NCBI RefSeq assembly: GCF_022810445.1
Contig: NZ_JAACGD010000074.1
Coordinates: forward strand, 1-11,175
Length of the DNA: 11,175 bases
Origin: Candidatus Cardinium sp. cBcalN2
GTDB lineage: Bacteria > Bacteroidota > Bacteroidia > Cytophagales > Amoebophilaceae
Direction of reading: 5' to 3'
Made by a program: the position numbers and the translations under genes. The notes under the pieces were generated by a model that had not been told where the DNA came from, did no database searches, and saw nothing but the letters and a program-made list of their open reading frames with translations. Positions 1-7,375 of the stretch are shown here, piece after piece; the stretch's first letter is position 1; every line of letters begins with the position of its first letter.

Positions 1-226
1 ATTTTATGATTATTTAGCTAAAAACTTTCAAGTATGCTTAGACAGAACCTGTATAAGCACTAAACTTAAAACCTGACCCATAAAATTGGATAGCTGTGAT
101 AAAGCAGCCAAAAAAAACGCGATTTTTATTTTAAATAAGTTTCTTAATCAGTTTATTCCTTAAGTTGAGGCCATTGGCTGAACGGCTACCTGAACAAATA
201 GGTTATTATAGGATACAGGGTTAGCC
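1..226. other. Non-coding AT-rich region at the left edge, downstream of the lipase-like gene
   Basis: I see no credible coding frame here. The part next to the lipase-like gene can fold on the minus strand: arms at 184-190 (GGCTACC) and 219-226 (GGTTAGCC) pair with one bulged base, just after the gene's stop codon. There is no U-tract after it, so calling it a terminator would be a guess. The rest shows no repeat or motif I can interpret. Confidence 0.5.
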
Positions 227-248
227 ATTTGCTTACCTTTTAGCAAAT
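227..248 (-). terminator. Hairpin spanning the stop codon of the lipase-like gene (possible 3' end signal)
   Basis: Seven-base arms ATTTGCT (227-233) and AGCAAAT (242-248) are perfectly complementary around an 8-base loop, and the UAA stop at 235-233 lies at the loop/arm junction. No T-run follows on the minus strand, so it is not a classical intrinsic terminator. It could protect the 3' end of the transcript or be chance in AT-rich DNA. Confidence 0.25.
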
Positions 249-1402
249 TGCTGAATCTCAGCTACTGTTTGAGGACTATCCAATGTACCTGTAATGCCAG
301 GAATAAAATTAGAAATATGGACAGTATTATCAATAGTAACTTTATAATAATTTTGACTCTTTGCAATAGTATTACTTCCATGTTGACTATAAACTGGAAG
401 AGTGCAATCATGCCTTTTATCAGAATGATTTGTTTGACCAACTAGCACGTCTGCTAACACATTCTTCAAACAATCATTTAGGTTAAAATTAAAAAATTTA
501 GCCTGATCAGGTAGATCAATACCAAAGATAGTCGATAAATCTATTTTGATTTTAGAGTCTACTGCACCTGCTATTGCTAGTATAGGAATATTGGCTCTAG
601 AAAGTTTACTTTGAAGCCTACGGAAAAATGAATTGCCTAGCTTTAAATCTTTCACTCCTGGTTCTTTAGAAATTACATCATATTCTCCGAAGCATTGGGT
701 AACGAAAGCTACTAATTGATCTGCTGCATGATTCATGATGTTGGTTAACGAAGAACGTAATAATGATGGGCATACACTGTTCAAGCGGTCTCGAATATAT
801 TGCTTTAATGAAGTTTCATTTTCGAACCTAAGCAGAGGGGCGCCTTCGAATGGCGTATTGATGCCAACAATTTTTACGTTGTAACCTTCTTTTTCGAGTT
901 TAGGTGCTAACGCAGATACACGAAGTCCTCCTTGACTATGGCCAATGAGTATAATAGGACGCTGCTTAGCGTCAGATATGTCTGACACTTCACTTGAAAA
1001 TTCTTTATGACATTGTTCAGCTTGTTCCTCTATAGAAAGAGAGTGGGTTTTACCCTCTACACTCTTTGAAAGAATGATCCAGGCGCCAGGGCACTTTTTA
1101 GGGAGTTCGCTTACAAGGAAATTAAAACAACTAGCCGTATCTCCCAAGCCATGGGCTAGGAAAAATATAGGTCGCTGATTTTGGACTACATCCAAAGTAT
1201 TACTATTAGCAGTATCATGATTTTGCCACGAAGAAGAATCAGAAGAATCACTATAACTTTTCTCTACATCAGGAAGGGTATCATTTTTACAGTCACAACC
1301 AATAAACAACAAAGAAATAGATAGGAAAATAGGAATAGCAAGATACAATAGCTTAGTTATCTTGTTACAAAAAACTTTTCTGGAAATAGGCTGAAATTTC
1401 AT
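233..1402 (-). CDS. Exported lipoprotein with alpha/beta-hydrolase (lipase-like) domain
   Basis: The 389-residue protein starts with a basic stretch (MKFQPISRK) and a hydrophobic helix at about 18-35 ending in a lipobox, LFIG-Cys36, so it should be exported by Sec and lipidated. A Ser-rich linker (about 49-58) precedes the catalytic domain. Seen in the sequence: the oxyanion-hole type HG at 84-85 in FFLAHGLGD, and the nucleophile elbow GHSQGG (154-159) with Ser156. By position, Asp332 (in DCTLPVYSQ, like the family's D-x-x-x-P-x-x-S segment) and His362 are the likely acid and base. Eight cysteines follow the lipid-bearing one, suggesting disulfides in an oxidising compartment. The family hydrolyses ester bonds, often of lipids; the substrate cannot be read from sequence. 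It lies 84 bp downstream of secA, probably with its own promoter. An esterase or acyltransferase is possible instead. Fold and export are fairly sure; substrate is unknown. Confidence 0.8.
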   Translation of the reverse strand: MKFQPISRKVFCNKITKLLYLAIPIFLSISLLFIGCDCKNDTLPDVEKSYSDSSDSSSWQNHDTANSNTLDVVQNQRPIFFLAHGLGDTASCFNFLVSELPKKCPGAWIILSKSVEGKTHSLSIEEQAEQCHKEFSSEVSDISDAKQRPIILIGHSQGGLRVSALAPKLEKEGYNVKIVGINTPFEGAPLLRFENETSLKQYIRDRLNSVCPSLLRSSLTNIMNHAADQLVAFVTQCFGEYDVISKEPGVKDLKLGNSFFRRLQSKLSRANIPILAIAGAVDSKIKIDLSTIFGIDLPDQAKFFNFNLNDCLKNVLADVLVGQTNHSDKRHDCTLPVYSQHGSNTIAKSQNYYKVTIDNTVHISNFIPGITGTLDSPQTVAEIQQFAKR

Positions 1403-1458
1403 GATAGTAAATTGTTTAATTTAATAGATTTTTTTACAAAACATTTAGTCATTACTGA

Positions 1459-1471
1459 CCCATGGTATGGG
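1459..1471 (-). terminator. Short hairpin between secA and the lipase-like gene
   Basis: CCCAT (1459-1463) and ATGGG (1467-1471) pair perfectly around a 3-base loop, about 16 bases past the secA stop codon. The adjacent sequence 1481-1492 is a 12-base AT palindrome overlapping that stop. No T-run follows the stem, so its role in ending the secA transcript is only a possibility. Confidence 0.25.
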
Positions 1472-1486
1472 TAGATAAGTTTATAA

Positions 1487-4400
1487 TTATAAGCTTTTTT
1501 TGTCGGGCTGATCTTCCGTATGACCTTTTAATGGCAATTGCACATAAAAAGAGGCATGAAACAAGAAAGAAATAATTTCTTGATTAACAGTAGCCATAAA
1601 TTTTCTAAATAAATGGTAGGCCTCAAACTTAAAGGTGATAATGGGATCTTGTCTTTCATAAATAGCATTTTGAACTGATTGCTTTAAATCGTCCATAACG
1701 CGTAAATGACTTTTCCAATATTGATCAATTACATGTAAGACCACCATACATTCTAAATTCTTAACCATGGCTCTTCCATTAGAATCCATAAAGTCGTTCA
1801 GGTAGGCAGAGGCTCTAATATAGATTTTTCCATCAAAAAAGGGAGCTTCTAAAATAGTACTACGACCTGGTGCAGGAGACTTTTTAAAATAGGCCCATAA
1901 CATGGCTTGTAGTGCTGCGGAACGTTCGTAATAGATCTTAGTTAATTGCTGATAGATATCCTCTATAAGTACTTCTTTCTTTTTACCTGTAAAAAATGAC
2001 GCTGAAAAAGGATCTGAAAGGCCAAATACACTGGCAAAAATGGGGTTTAGAAAACTTGCTTCTAGCTTACTATCTTCATGTTCTATAATGTTGGTGACCG
2101 TATCATAGAGCATATTCATAATATCAACCTCTACGCCTTGACCTAATAAGGCATGGTTTCGTCTTTGATAGACTGCGCCACGATGGGTACCCATTTCACG
2201 ATCATACTCTAGCAAGCGCTTGCGCATGGCAAAGTTGTTCTGTTCTACTTTTTTTTGTGCTCTTTCAATAGACCTACTAACCATTCTATGTTGAATCACC
2301 TCCCCTTCTTCTAAGCCTATTCGATCCATTACAGAAGCAATTCTATCAGAACCAAAGAGCCGCATTAAATTATCTTCTAGAGAAAGAAAAAACTGAGAAG
2401 AACCTGGGTCACCTTGTCGTCCAGCACGGCCACGCAATTGCCTATCGACGCGTCTTGATTCATGACGCTCAGTACCAATAATAGCCAATCCGCCAGCTTC
2501 TTTGGAGGGCTGTGTTAGTTTAATATCGGTACCACGACCTGCCATATTGGTAGCAATGGTAACGGTACCAGTAATACCAGCTTGTGCTACAATCTCTGCT
2601 TCTTTTTGATGATGCTTTGCATTCAAGATTTGGTGAGGAATTTTACGAAAAGCGAGCATTTTGCTTACTAATTCAGATACTTCCACTGAAGTAGTACCGA
2701 CTAAAACTGGACGCCCTTGGGTAGATAAGGCAACAATTTCTTCAATAATGGCATTGAATTTTTCCCGTACTGTTTTGTAGACTTTATCTTCTCTATCCTC
2801 CCGTAACAATGGCCTATGGGTGGGAATAGGTACTACAGCAAGGCCATAAATATCCCAAAATTCCTCAGCATCTGTTTCGGCTGTACCAGTCATACCAGCT
2901 AGTTTATCATACATATGGAAGTAGCTTTGCAGGGTAATGGAGGCATAGGTCTGGGAAGGTTTTTCAATCTTAACGCCCTCTTTTGCTTCTAAAGCTTGGT
3001 GTAATCCATCTGAATATCTACGTCCATCTAAAACACGTCCTGTTTGTTCATCTACAATTTTTACCTTACCCTTGGCTACAATATAAGCTACATCTTTTTC
3101 GAATAAAGCATAGGCTTTTAACAACTGATGCAGTGCATGTATGCGTTGTGCTTTTACCTTATAGGCTTGTTGAAAATAAGCACGTTGGGCAAGGCTTTCT
3201 TCATGGGTCAAGGTAGTGTCATTCTCAATAGTGGCCATATGGGCTGCCACATCTGGTAAGACAAAGAAAGATGGATTTTTTTCTTGTTCCGTTAAATGGG
3301 TAAGCCCTTTTTCAGTGATTTCAACACTATTATGCCTTTCATCAATGGCAAAGAAAAGAGGTTCGTCAGCTTCCGGCATCATTTTACTATTTTCCTGTAT
3401 GTAGTAAGACTCTACCTTGTCAAGGATCTGACGCATGCCTTTTTCACTTAGAAATTTAATTAAAGGCTTATATCTAGGCAACCCTCTATAGGCCCGAAAA
3501 AGGGCTAGGCCTCCTTCCTCTGTGTTGCCTGCTTTTATTTTTTGCTTTGCTTCTTGTAACAGCTTAATAACTAGCTCCTTCTGCAGTGCATACAAATGCC
3601 CAATTTTACCAACCAACTCTTGGTAAATATGTTCATCGCTCTCTTCTACAGGACCTGAAATAATGAGTGGTGTTCTAGCATCATCAATAAGTACAGAATC
3701 AACTTCATCTACAATAGCAAAATAGTGCGCACGTTGTACCAAATCACTGGCATCGGTTACCATATTATCTCTGAGGTAGTCAAAACCAAATTCATTATTG
3801 GTACCAAAAATAATATCTGCTTGATAGGCACGTTGGCGCTCAATGGAGTAGGCTGGGTAGTTATCTATACAGTCTACTGTAAAACCATGAAACTCAAAAA
3901 TAGGGGCCATCCATTCTGCATCTCTCTTAGCTAAATAGTCATTTACGGTAACCACATGAACGCCTTGATTGCTTAGGGCATTTAAAAAGGCAGCTAAGGT
4001 GGTAATAAGCGTCTTGCCTTCACCAGTAGCCATTTCGGCTATTTTCCCTTGATGTAAAACCATTCCACCTATCAATTGTACATCATAGTGCACCATTTCC
4101 CAAACAACCATATGTTCACTTACTGGCCATTGATTTTGCCAAATCGCTTGCTTGCCTTCTATGGTTACATAAGACTTACGGGCTGCGATGGCATGATCAT
4201 GGTCATTAGCAGCAACAGCTAACTGGTTATGATCCCTAAAACGGCGAGCCGTTTCTTTGACAATAGCAAAAACACGAACCAGGACTTGATCTAAAATATT
4301 TGTTAAGGCTGCTTTGTGTTGTTTTTTTAATTGCTCTAACCGGTTATATTGATCTACCCTTGCGTTAACAGCAGCCAAAGCATTGCTTGACTGTTCATCC

Positions 4401-4615
4401 GAAGATCTATTGATTTGTGCCATTTCAGATGTAATAGGCTGTAAATCGGCAGCTATCTTTTTGCGTATAGCAGTCACTTCTTCCCGTAATTGATCATGAG
4501 AAAGCGGGTGCAACAACTGATAAATCTGGTTGATTTCGGAAACTTTTTCGTTGTAAAAACGGCGTTGTTTCTCTTTCTTTGAAGTGAAAACGTTAGCAAA
4601 AAGTCGATTAAACAT
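1487..4615 (-). CDS. secA: Preprotein translocase ATPase SecA, lacking the C-terminal zinc motif
   Basis: SecA is the motor that binds SecYEG at the inner membrane and pushes unfolded preproteins through with ATP. Visible in order: Walker A ATGEGKT (196-202), NDYLAKRDAEWM (225-236), Walker B DEVDS with DDAR (303-313), the preprotein cross-linking region, GMTGTAET (574-581), TTSVEVSE (641-648), ATNMAGRGTD (688-697), the arginine-finger segment QLRGRAGRQGDPGSSQFF (726-743) and the scaffold motif DQYWKSHLRVMDDLKQS (964-980). Compared with E. coli SecA there is extra sequence near the N-terminus (about 50-165) and about 65 residues inserted around 340-415, as in Bacteroidetes homologues. The protein ends KGHTEDQPDKKSL, without the CxCxSGKKxKxCH(C) zinc-binding tail used by many SecAs for SecB and phospholipid contact. 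The start matches the usual N-terminus (MFNRLFANVF) and has no Shine-Dalgarno sequence. It stands alone between tRNA-Phe and the lipoprotein gene. Confidence 0.98.
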   Translation of the reverse strand: MFNRLFANVFTSKKEKQRRFYNEKVSEINQIYQLLHPLSHDQLREEVTAIRKKIAADLQPITSEMAQINRSSDEQSSNALAAVNARVDQYNRLEQLKKQHKAALTNILDQVLVRVFAIVKETARRFRDHNQLAVAANDHDHAIAARKSYVTIEGKQAIWQNQWPVSEHMVVWEMVHYDVQLIGGMVLHQGKIAEMATGEGKTLITTLAAFLNALSNQGVHVVTVNDYLAKRDAEWMAPIFEFHGFTVDCIDNYPAYSIERQRAYQADIIFGTNNEFGFDYLRDNMVTDASDLVQRAHYFAIVDEVDSVLIDDARTPLIISGPVEESDEHIYQELVGKIGHLYALQKELVIKLLQEAKQKIKAGNTEEGGLALFRAYRGLPRYKPLIKFLSEKGMRQILDKVESYYIQENSKMMPEADEPLFFAIDERHNSVEITEKGLTHLTEQEKNPSFFVLPDVAAHMATIENDTTLTHEESLAQRAYFQQAYKVKAQRIHALHQLLKAYALFEKDVAYIVAKGKVKIVDEQTGRVLDGRRYSDGLHQALEAKEGVKIEKPSQTYASITLQSYFHMYDKLAGMTGTAETDAEEFWDIYGLAVVPIPTHRPLLREDREDKVYKTVREKFNAIIEEIVALSTQGRPVLVGTTSVEVSELVSKMLAFRKIPHQILNAKHHQKEAEIVAQAGITGTVTIATNMAGRGTDIKLTQPSKEAGGLAIIGTERHESRRVDRQLRGRAGRQGDPGSSQFFLSLEDNLMRLFGSDRIASVMDRIGLEEGEVIQHRMVSRSIERAQKKVEQNNFAMRKRLLEYDREMGTHRGAVYQRRNHALLGQGVEVDIMNMLYDTVTNIIEHEDSKLEASFLNPIFASVFGLSDPFSASFFTGKKKEVLIEDIYQQLTKIYYERSAALQAMLWAYFKKSPAPGRSTILEAPFFDGKIYIRASAYLNDFMDSNGRAMVKNLECMVVLHVIDQYWKSHLRVMDDLKQSVQNAIYERQDPIITFKFEAYHLFRKFMATVNQEIISFLFHASFYVQLPLKGHTEDQPDKKSL

Positions 4616-4717
4616 CTTGTATATGGATGAAAAAACAGTTCGTAGTTGTTGAGCAGATTGGTAAATAATCTATTGGTTACTTTATAATTTACCTTTTTCT
4701 TTACTACAATTGCCCGC

Positions 4718-4732
4718 TACCACCGAGTGGTA
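4718..4732 (-). terminator. Hairpin between tRNA-Phe and secA
   Basis: TACCAC (4718-4723) and GTGGTA (4727-4732) form a perfect 6-bp stem with a 3-base loop, 50 bases past the 3' end of the tRNA. There is no U-tract, so it could be a processing or termination signal for the tRNA transcript, or chance. Confidence 0.3.
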
Positions 4733-4782
4733 TGGATAGCACAATGCTAGACTTAGCAAACAGTCTATTGCAAAACGCAAGG

Positions 4783-4855
4783 TGGTGATGAGAGGACTCG
4801 AACCTCCGGCCCACGGATTTTCAGTCCGATGCTCTACCGACTGAGCTACATCACC
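4783..4855 (-). tRNA. tRNA-Phe (anticodon GAA)
   Basis: The minus strand folds as a 73-nt cloverleaf. The acceptor stem GGTGATG/CATCACC is fully paired, the D arm is GCTC-AGTCGGTA-GAGC, the anticodon loop CTGAAAA reads GAA, the variable loop is 5 nt, and the T arm is GGAGG-TTCGAGT-CCTCT with a terminal G-T pair. The discriminator base is A. The next genomic bases are CCT, so the CCA end is not encoded and must be added by nucleotidyltransferase. The top pair of the anticodon stem (27-43) is T opposite T; the other four pairs are Watson-Crick. It is a single tRNA gene between the SufT-like gene and secA. Confidence 0.97.
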
Positions 4856-5048
4856 AACAGAATTAACGGATAAGCAATTTAAGCATTTTAAAAAACCTAA
4901 ACAAGGGAACGAGTGCGTATTGAGTAGACTGGCAAGGAATTTTTCATTTACTTGTTGGATTGCATAATCGTAATTATGGACGCAATAATTTTCAAAAAAC
5001 CCAAAGCGTTTACAATAGGGCTGATGCCACCCATTAAGCATAGTAAAT
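4856..5048. other. Non-coding region between the SufT-like gene and tRNA-Phe
   Basis: About 190 bases with no supported gene. An open frame crosses it and runs through the tRNA, but its translation there is merely the tRNA read as codons. The region should hold the tRNA promoter, yet I find no clear -33/-7 pair. Confidence 0.5.
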
Positions 5049-5351
5049 TTATGCAAATCCCAATTCTAATTTGGCTGCTTGAGACATTCGCTCTATTGTA
5101 TAAGGCGGCTCAAAGGTAAGGTGAACCTTTACTTCATGTACCTCGGGTATAGCTTTGACTTTTTCTTCTACTTGGCTAGGTATCATATCTGCAGCTGGAC
5201 AATTAGGGGAAGTAAGCGTCATTAAGATTTCAATATTATTGAGTGGTAAAATGGTAATCTCATAAATAAGCCCCAGTTCATAGATATCTACGGGTATCTC
5301 TGGATCATAAACTTGTTTAATAGCTTCTATGACTTGTTCTTGTTGAATCAT
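5049..5351 (-). CDS. SufT-like DUF59/MIP18-family Fe-S cluster assembly protein
   Basis: This 100-residue protein is a complete single-domain member of the DUF59 (MIP18/PaaD/SufT) family, which helps mature iron-sulfur proteins in the cytosol. Family marks are DPEIPVDIYELGLIY (16-30), TLTSPNCPAAD (45-55) with the conserved Cys51, and a C-terminal FEPPYTIERMSQAAKLELG (80-98) matching the usual PPW/Y-T...AKLELG ending. The length is normal and the start lies a few residues before the first helix, as in homologues. Bacteroidetes often carry this gene beside suf genes. Here none is nearby: the NTT gene is 286 bp upstream and tRNA-Phe is downstream. Family assignment is firm; whether it serves general Suf assembly or a particular client cannot be told. 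Confidence 0.92.
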   Translation of the reverse strand: MIQQEQVIEAIKQVYDPEIPVDIYELGLIYEITILPLNNIEILMTLTSPNCPAADMIPSQVEEKVKAIPEVHEVKVHLTFEPPYTIERMSQAAKLELGFA

Positions 5352-5637
5352 AGCTAGTTAATTTAAAGAGACTAATGGAATATAACTTAAAATATAGTTT
5401 GTATTCAGTACTAGGGTAAGGGTACATACAAAAAGATAAGATAATAAGATAAAGAGATCCCTTGTAAAAGGATACAATCATAAAGCACGCCTTACAGCTG
5501 AAATAAAAAAAGAGGCTACTGGCGGCTACAAACCAGCAAATGCTGTTTTCCAGGTGCAAGGGGTGCTTTCCAAAACATTGTACAAGGGACGTGATTTTTG
5601 GGGTAGCTTTTAATCAAGCAAAAAGTAGGATAATGGA
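5352..5637. other. Non-coding region between the nucleotide translocase gene and the SufT-like gene
   Basis: This is the longest gap in the window. An 80-residue minus-strand frame across it has no family resemblance and a composition typical of translated AT-rich DNA, so I treat it as non-coding. It contains an inverted-repeat pair TCCCTTGTA (5458-5466) and TACAAGGGA (5581-5589), a related CAAGGGG segment near 5557-5563, a GGCTAC direct repeat (5514-5519, 5524-5529), and the palindrome CAGCAAATGCTG (5534-5545) followed by TTTT on the plus strand. It might hold the 3' end of the NTT transcript, the promoter of the SufT-like gene and possibly a decayed mobile element. Confidence 0.5.
5505..5536 (-). 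terminator. Possible intrinsic terminator after the nucleotide translocase gene
   Basis: On the minus strand CTGG (5536-5533) and CCAG (5522-5519) can pair, with one more pair beyond a mismatch, and a run of seven T (5511-5505) follows seven bases later. The stem is short and the T-run is not directly adjacent, so this is a weak candidate. It lies about 100 bases beyond the translocase stop codon. Confidence 0.25.
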
Positions 5638-7137
5638 CTACTTGGTTACTTGCGCATTATTTGCACTGCTAAGTTCTGCTTCATGTTTGGCTTCAGCTTC
5701 TGCCTTTAACTTGCCTAAAGTTCGAACAGCTATTAACCAAAGTATAATAACAGCTATAATAATCAGTACAATTGGTGTACGAATACCACTAATTCCACCA
5801 CCACCAAATAATAAAGACATAACTGTAATCAATACAGATGCTAAGCTTTTTCCCAAACGGGAACCTACACCATCTACAGCTGCTTTACCACGGACCTTTG
5901 TTTCTTCATCTAGTGGGATATAGACCGCTTCTTTAGTAGGATCAAATAAGACATATTTAACTGACTTAATCAACACTACATTGTAAATACCTACTTCAAC
6001 GGCCAGATATAAAGAACTAAGATGAAAGTCCTTTAAAATAGGATCGAACACATCACCAAAACGAAGGAAGGTAAAAAATAGAACGGTCATCACCAAAGCG
6101 GTAACTGGTGTAACAGATGCTGCAAGACGCCATCCTCTTCTGATTATAGGTGTAGCAAGAAAAAGGGTTACTAAAATAGAAATAATACCTACTGCAGTTT
6201 GTTGCTGAGCATATATGCCTGCCAGAATGGTATCATCTCCAGTTAATTCTGTATATTGTTTAATTTGATCTTTTTGTACAGCTTCAAATAATGCAATCAC
6301 CAAGCCGTAACCAATTACCAATATAGAAAGCAACATGAGATACTTGGAACGAGCTAGAAATTTAATAGACTCTATGAAAGACATTTTTATTTTGACTTTT
6401 TTAGGCTTTTGCTGAATCTGATAGTAGGCTGGATTAGCTTTTATATCTGCAGTAAAGTAGTTGTATACTACTAGAATCAAAACGATAGCTATAATCACAA
6501 ATTTTAAACCTTGGTGAAAATGTTTAGCCACACTATCCAACTTAAGAATGGCTCCAGCCAGAATACTCCCAAGAGCAGCAAACATACTTAAGAAGCTATA
6601 AAAACGCTTAGCTTGATTTACGGCTGTAATTTCATTTACAAAAGTCCAAAACACTACACTTAATGCAAAAGTACCCCAAGCCTCCGCATGGATGTAAAAA
6701 AGCGAAATAGGCCAATGACAAATAGCTTTCCAAAGCTCTATAAGAGTCGGAAATTTTGCTTCAAATATTGTAAAGAACGTATTGAGCTGCAATAGCTCTC
6801 TTTGTGGTAGTAAAAACAAAAAAGACAAGGTAAAAAAAGCTAAAAAGTAAATCATAACAGCATTGAAGCGGCCATCTCTTCCCGTAGAACGACTAACTTT
6901 CCCATAAAGAATCGTAAAGAAAATCATACTAGGTGTAATGGCTACTGCTTTTAACCAGTAAATAGCGGTAGCACCAACTTCCTTTATCATATTCATATCT
7001 TTAAGGGAGCGTGTAAGGGCATAACAAAAAGATATAAGAAGAAATATAAAGGCCATTGGCAAAAATTTACGCAGCTCACTTTTGTAAATCGGAAATATTA
7101 TTCCACGTATGTTACCAAATTCTTTTTTCGTGCTCAT
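5638..7137 (-). CDS. ATP/ADP translocase (Tlc/NTT family nucleotide transporter)
   Basis: This 499-residue membrane protein has about 12 hydrophobic segments, the usual size for the NTT family. Most characterised bacterial members exchange host ATP for ADP; some carry other nucleotides or NAD. Signature segments visible are TRSLKD (42-47), AEAWGTF (151-157), WTFVNEI (164-170), FEAVQKDQIK (284-293), FDPTKEAVYIPLD (398-410) and GKAAVDGVGSRLGKS (417-431). By alignment from memory, Lys46, Glu152, Glu285 and Lys430 match the four charged residues found essential in the plant plastid transporter NTT1, so the ATP/ADP type is favoured. The hydrophilic tail (about 474-499) is rich in Ala, Glu and Lys. 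It stands alone, 238 bp from the peroxiredoxin gene upstream. Members occur mainly in chlamydiae, rickettsiae, some Bacteroidetes symbionts and plastids, so it marks an intracellular lifestyle. The family is certain; ATP/ADP specificity is probable. Confidence 0.96.
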   Translation of the reverse strand: MSTKKEFGNIRGIIFPIYKSELRKFLPMAFIFLLISFCYALTRSLKDMNMIKEVGATAIYWLKAVAITPSMIFFTILYGKVSRSTGRDGRFNAVMIYFLAFFTLSFLFLLPQRELLQLNTFFTIFEAKFPTLIELWKAICHWPISLFYIHAEAWGTFALSVVFWTFVNEITAVNQAKRFYSFLSMFAALGSILAGAILKLDSVAKHFHQGLKFVIIAIVLILVVYNYFTADIKANPAYYQIQQKPKKVKIKMSFIESIKFLARSKYLMLLSILVIGYGLVIALFEAVQKDQIKQYTELTGDDTILAGIYAQQQTAVGIISILVTLFLATPIIRRGWRLAASVTPVTALVMTVLFFTFLRFGDVFDPILKDFHLSSLYLAVEVGIYNVVLIKSVKYVLFDPTKEAVYIPLDEETKVRGKAAVDGVGSRLGKSLASVLITVMSLLFGGGGISGIRTPIVLIIIAVIILWLIAVRTLGKLKAEAEAKHEAELSSANNAQVTK

Positions 7138-7375
7138 TGTGTTTTTAATTTAGTTAAAATATAAAGTATGAAATAAAATTAATTGGTGGATTAGATACTT
7201 TATGATGTTGTAAAATGTTTTTTGAAATGCTACTTTTGCTACTAATTTGCACTTGGATTTGGTGTTTACATTTACTTATTCTGTATGCCAGACTTTTGTT
7301 TTTCACTCCATGTCCTGTACAAATCGCCTAGCCTAAACGAGTAGCAAAATAAGTCTGCTAATCATCATGCTCTTT
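7138..7375. other. Non-coding region between the peroxiredoxin and nucleotide translocase genes
   Basis: About 240 bases with no coding frame. It should carry the translocase promoter. On the minus strand TACTTTAT at about 7164-7171 resembles the Bacteroidetes -7 element TAnnTTTG except for the last base, but I see no TTG at the -33 spacing. A 10-base inverted repeat, TTTTGCTACT (7234-7243) and AGTAGCAAAA (7340-7349), spans most of the gap; the arms lie too far apart to be an obvious terminator. Confidence 0.45.

Noticed and set aside
2983..3404. Two plus-strand open frames inside secA
   Set aside because: They lie antisense to strongly conserved SecA sequence and look like nothing known.
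4682..5056. 124-residue open frame on the minus strand
   Set aside because: It runs through tRNA-Phe; the segment DVAQSVEHRTENPWAGGSSP is the well-known artefact of translating a tRNA gene, and the rest has no family resemblance.
5317..5559. 80-residue open frame on the minus strand
   Set aside because: It overlaps the start of the SufT-like gene, has a composition rich in Phe, Ser, Tyr and Leu as expected for translated AT-rich DNA, and shows no domain.
5540..5923. 127-residue plus-strand open frame
   Set aside because: Most of it is antisense to the C-terminal part of the nucleotide translocase, whose family motifs prove the minus strand is coding.
7234..7349. 10-base inverted repeat TTTTGCTACT / AGTAGCAAAA across the peroxiredoxin-translocase gap as mobile element ends
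   Set aside because: No coding content, no target duplication seen and only ten bases; in AT-rich DNA this is weak evidence.
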